Shown: positions 63,139 through 64,000 of the stretch, piece by piece | How positions within the stretch are numbered: position 1 is the first letter of the stretch | Layout of the letters: each line of letters starts with the position of its first letter | NCBI RefSeq assembly: GCF_014705615.1 | Contig: NZ_JACXJA010000046.1 | Span: 17,382 to 81,381, forward strand | From: Paenibacillus oceani | GTDB taxonomy: Bacteria > Bacillota > Bacilli > Paenibacillales > NBRC-103111 | Length of the DNA: 64,000 nt | Reading direction: 5' to 3' | Notes under the pieces: model-generated | Told to the model about the DNA's origin: nothing | The model's input: only the letters and a program-made list of their open reading frames with translations | Databases searched by the model: none | Program-made: the position numbers and the translations under genes

Positions 63139-63889
63139 CGAAAGCTATAAGCCTGTTTCTTTTCTCCACAACATTCTGCTTAACCATGGTGTATATTTAG
63201 CTCAACTTACTACAGTTGTCGTCTTATGCAGAAAAAGTAACGGAAGGAAGGACCTCTGCGCAGCCACGATCGCACGAAAGAATCGATATCGGAATCAGAA
63301 CGGATTCTCAATAAGAAAAGCTTCTAAACGAAGCGTATTCCTCGACGAATGACCCTGCGTAAGAGGTAGCTTTTCTTAGTTCAGAATGCCTCGGCCTCGG
63401 TTCGCTTTAACGCTTTAGCGAACATAGACAATCTGAATCGTTAAGTAAGAACTTTCCGTAAAGTACCCGGACGGTTCTTTGACGTGAAAACCCATACGTT
63501 TGTACGTTGGAAGGGAATGGGTACCTTCCTTCGCTCCAGCCACTCGCCCTCAGTCGTGTTGTCTTTTTGCAGTGGTATGGCTAACGAACCCAGCATTCGT
63601 TATCAGAACCAAATGCGGGCAGAGAGCAAAAACTACAACGGACACAGCGGTCGTTATTACGATGAATATCGATCTATTTGTTTTTTAACGGACATCGATG
63701 CAGCTATTTGGTGGGAAATGTTACTTTTAGAGGCGGTTCGGAGTAAATAAGCGCTGTGGTGACCGTTACATTTAAAAAAACGGTTTTTTAGCGAAATAAC
63801 CTCCACCATGTCCGTTAGAATAAGGTTTAGCTTATATTCCGGTTTTATCTTCGCTTTAATACGGTGAAGAACATAAACATTCTGATCTC
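63139..63889. other. AT-rich region without recognised genes, containing inverted repeats
   Basis: AAGAAAAGCT (63313-63322) and AGCTTTTCTT (63368-63377) are reverse complements, as are GTTCGCT (63400-63406) and AGCGAAC (63417-63423). Open frames here lack ribosome sites. Confidence 0.4.
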
Positions 63890-64000
63890 TTGAACCTCTC
63901 ATGACTAAAGTCACGAGATTCTTGGGTAGTCCCTTCTAACGAAGAGAAGTTCACCAAGCTAACCCTGTCGTTCCGACAGTTCGTGTAAGGTTTACACAGC
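63890..64000 (-). mobile_element. right end of an IS200/IS605-type (tnpB) element with possible omega-RNA
   Basis: On the minus strand the sequence reads ...TTGGTGAACTTCTCT..., then CCAAGAATCTCGTGACTTTA and GTCATGAGAGGTTCAA. The imperfect hairpin CTC-TGAC/GTCA-GAG and this tail are typical of the right end of IS605-group tnpB elements, where the omega-RNA scaffold lies. The tnpB gene itself would lie beyond base 64000, so it is not seen. Confidence 0.55.

Noticed and set aside
63300..63430. CRISPR-like array in the AT-rich region
   Set aside because: Only single inverted repeats are present; there are no regular direct repeats with spacers.

Overview
The window looks like a chromosome segment of a Paenibacillaceae bacterium (Paenibacillus or a close relative). 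The signs are Shine-Dalgarno sequences of the GGAGG type before nearly every gene, GTG and TTG starts, a T-box in front of trpS, GlnR boxes at glnA, a CssRS pair, YesM/YesN-type two-component regulators beside LplABC-type sugar importers that lack an ATPase gene, and DUF4183 and DUF1501/DUF1800 proteins. There are no rRNA or tRNA genes that I can see.

Region 1 (1-31.5 kb) is a glycan-use and transport island. It holds an edge-cut esterase; a minus-strand operon (GH20-like hexosaminidase, Tat-exported beta-helix protein, amidohydrolase, Rieske ferredoxin, orphan solute-binding lipoprotein, AraC regulator); a plus-strand oligopeptide ABC operon that includes a transglutaminase-like gene; a second minus-strand operon (solute-binding lipoprotein, alpha/beta hydrolase, sialidase-like BNR protein, large Tat beta-helix protein); a third Tat beta-helix gene; and an LplBC/solute-binding importer next to a YesM/YesN-type two-component system. 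The two divergent operons at about 8.7 and 22.5 kb carry the same promoter, twin palindromic operators, mini-ORF leader and cre site. The copy at 8.7 kb is followed by a scar made of two short gene remnants, so the peptide operon appears to have captured the promoter of a deleted paralogous glycan operon.

Region 2 (31.5-42.3 kb) is mostly housekeeping: serC, thpR, trpS with its T-box, an SGNH plus MBOAT acyl-transfer pair, and cysI/cysJ sulfite reductase.

Region 3 (42.5-48.7 kb) is a second sugar importer (solute-binding protein and two permeases) with a membrane-bound AraC-type regulator. Region 4 (48.9-58.7 kb) holds a secreted coiled-coil protein, cssRS, small hypothetical genes, a DUF1501/DUF1800 pair, chimeric gene remnants and a secreted protein with four repeats of about 104 residues. 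Region 5 (58.8-64 kb) has glnA with GlnR boxes, DUF4183 protein(s), the DAHP synthase gene, a cluster of DnaA-box-like sites, and, at the edge, what looks like the right end of an IS200/IS605 tnpB element.

A non-coding dispersed element of about 240 bp occurs twice in opposite orientation (31.55-31.80 and 52.21-52.43 kb). All similarity statements come from reading by eye; no alignment or database search was run.
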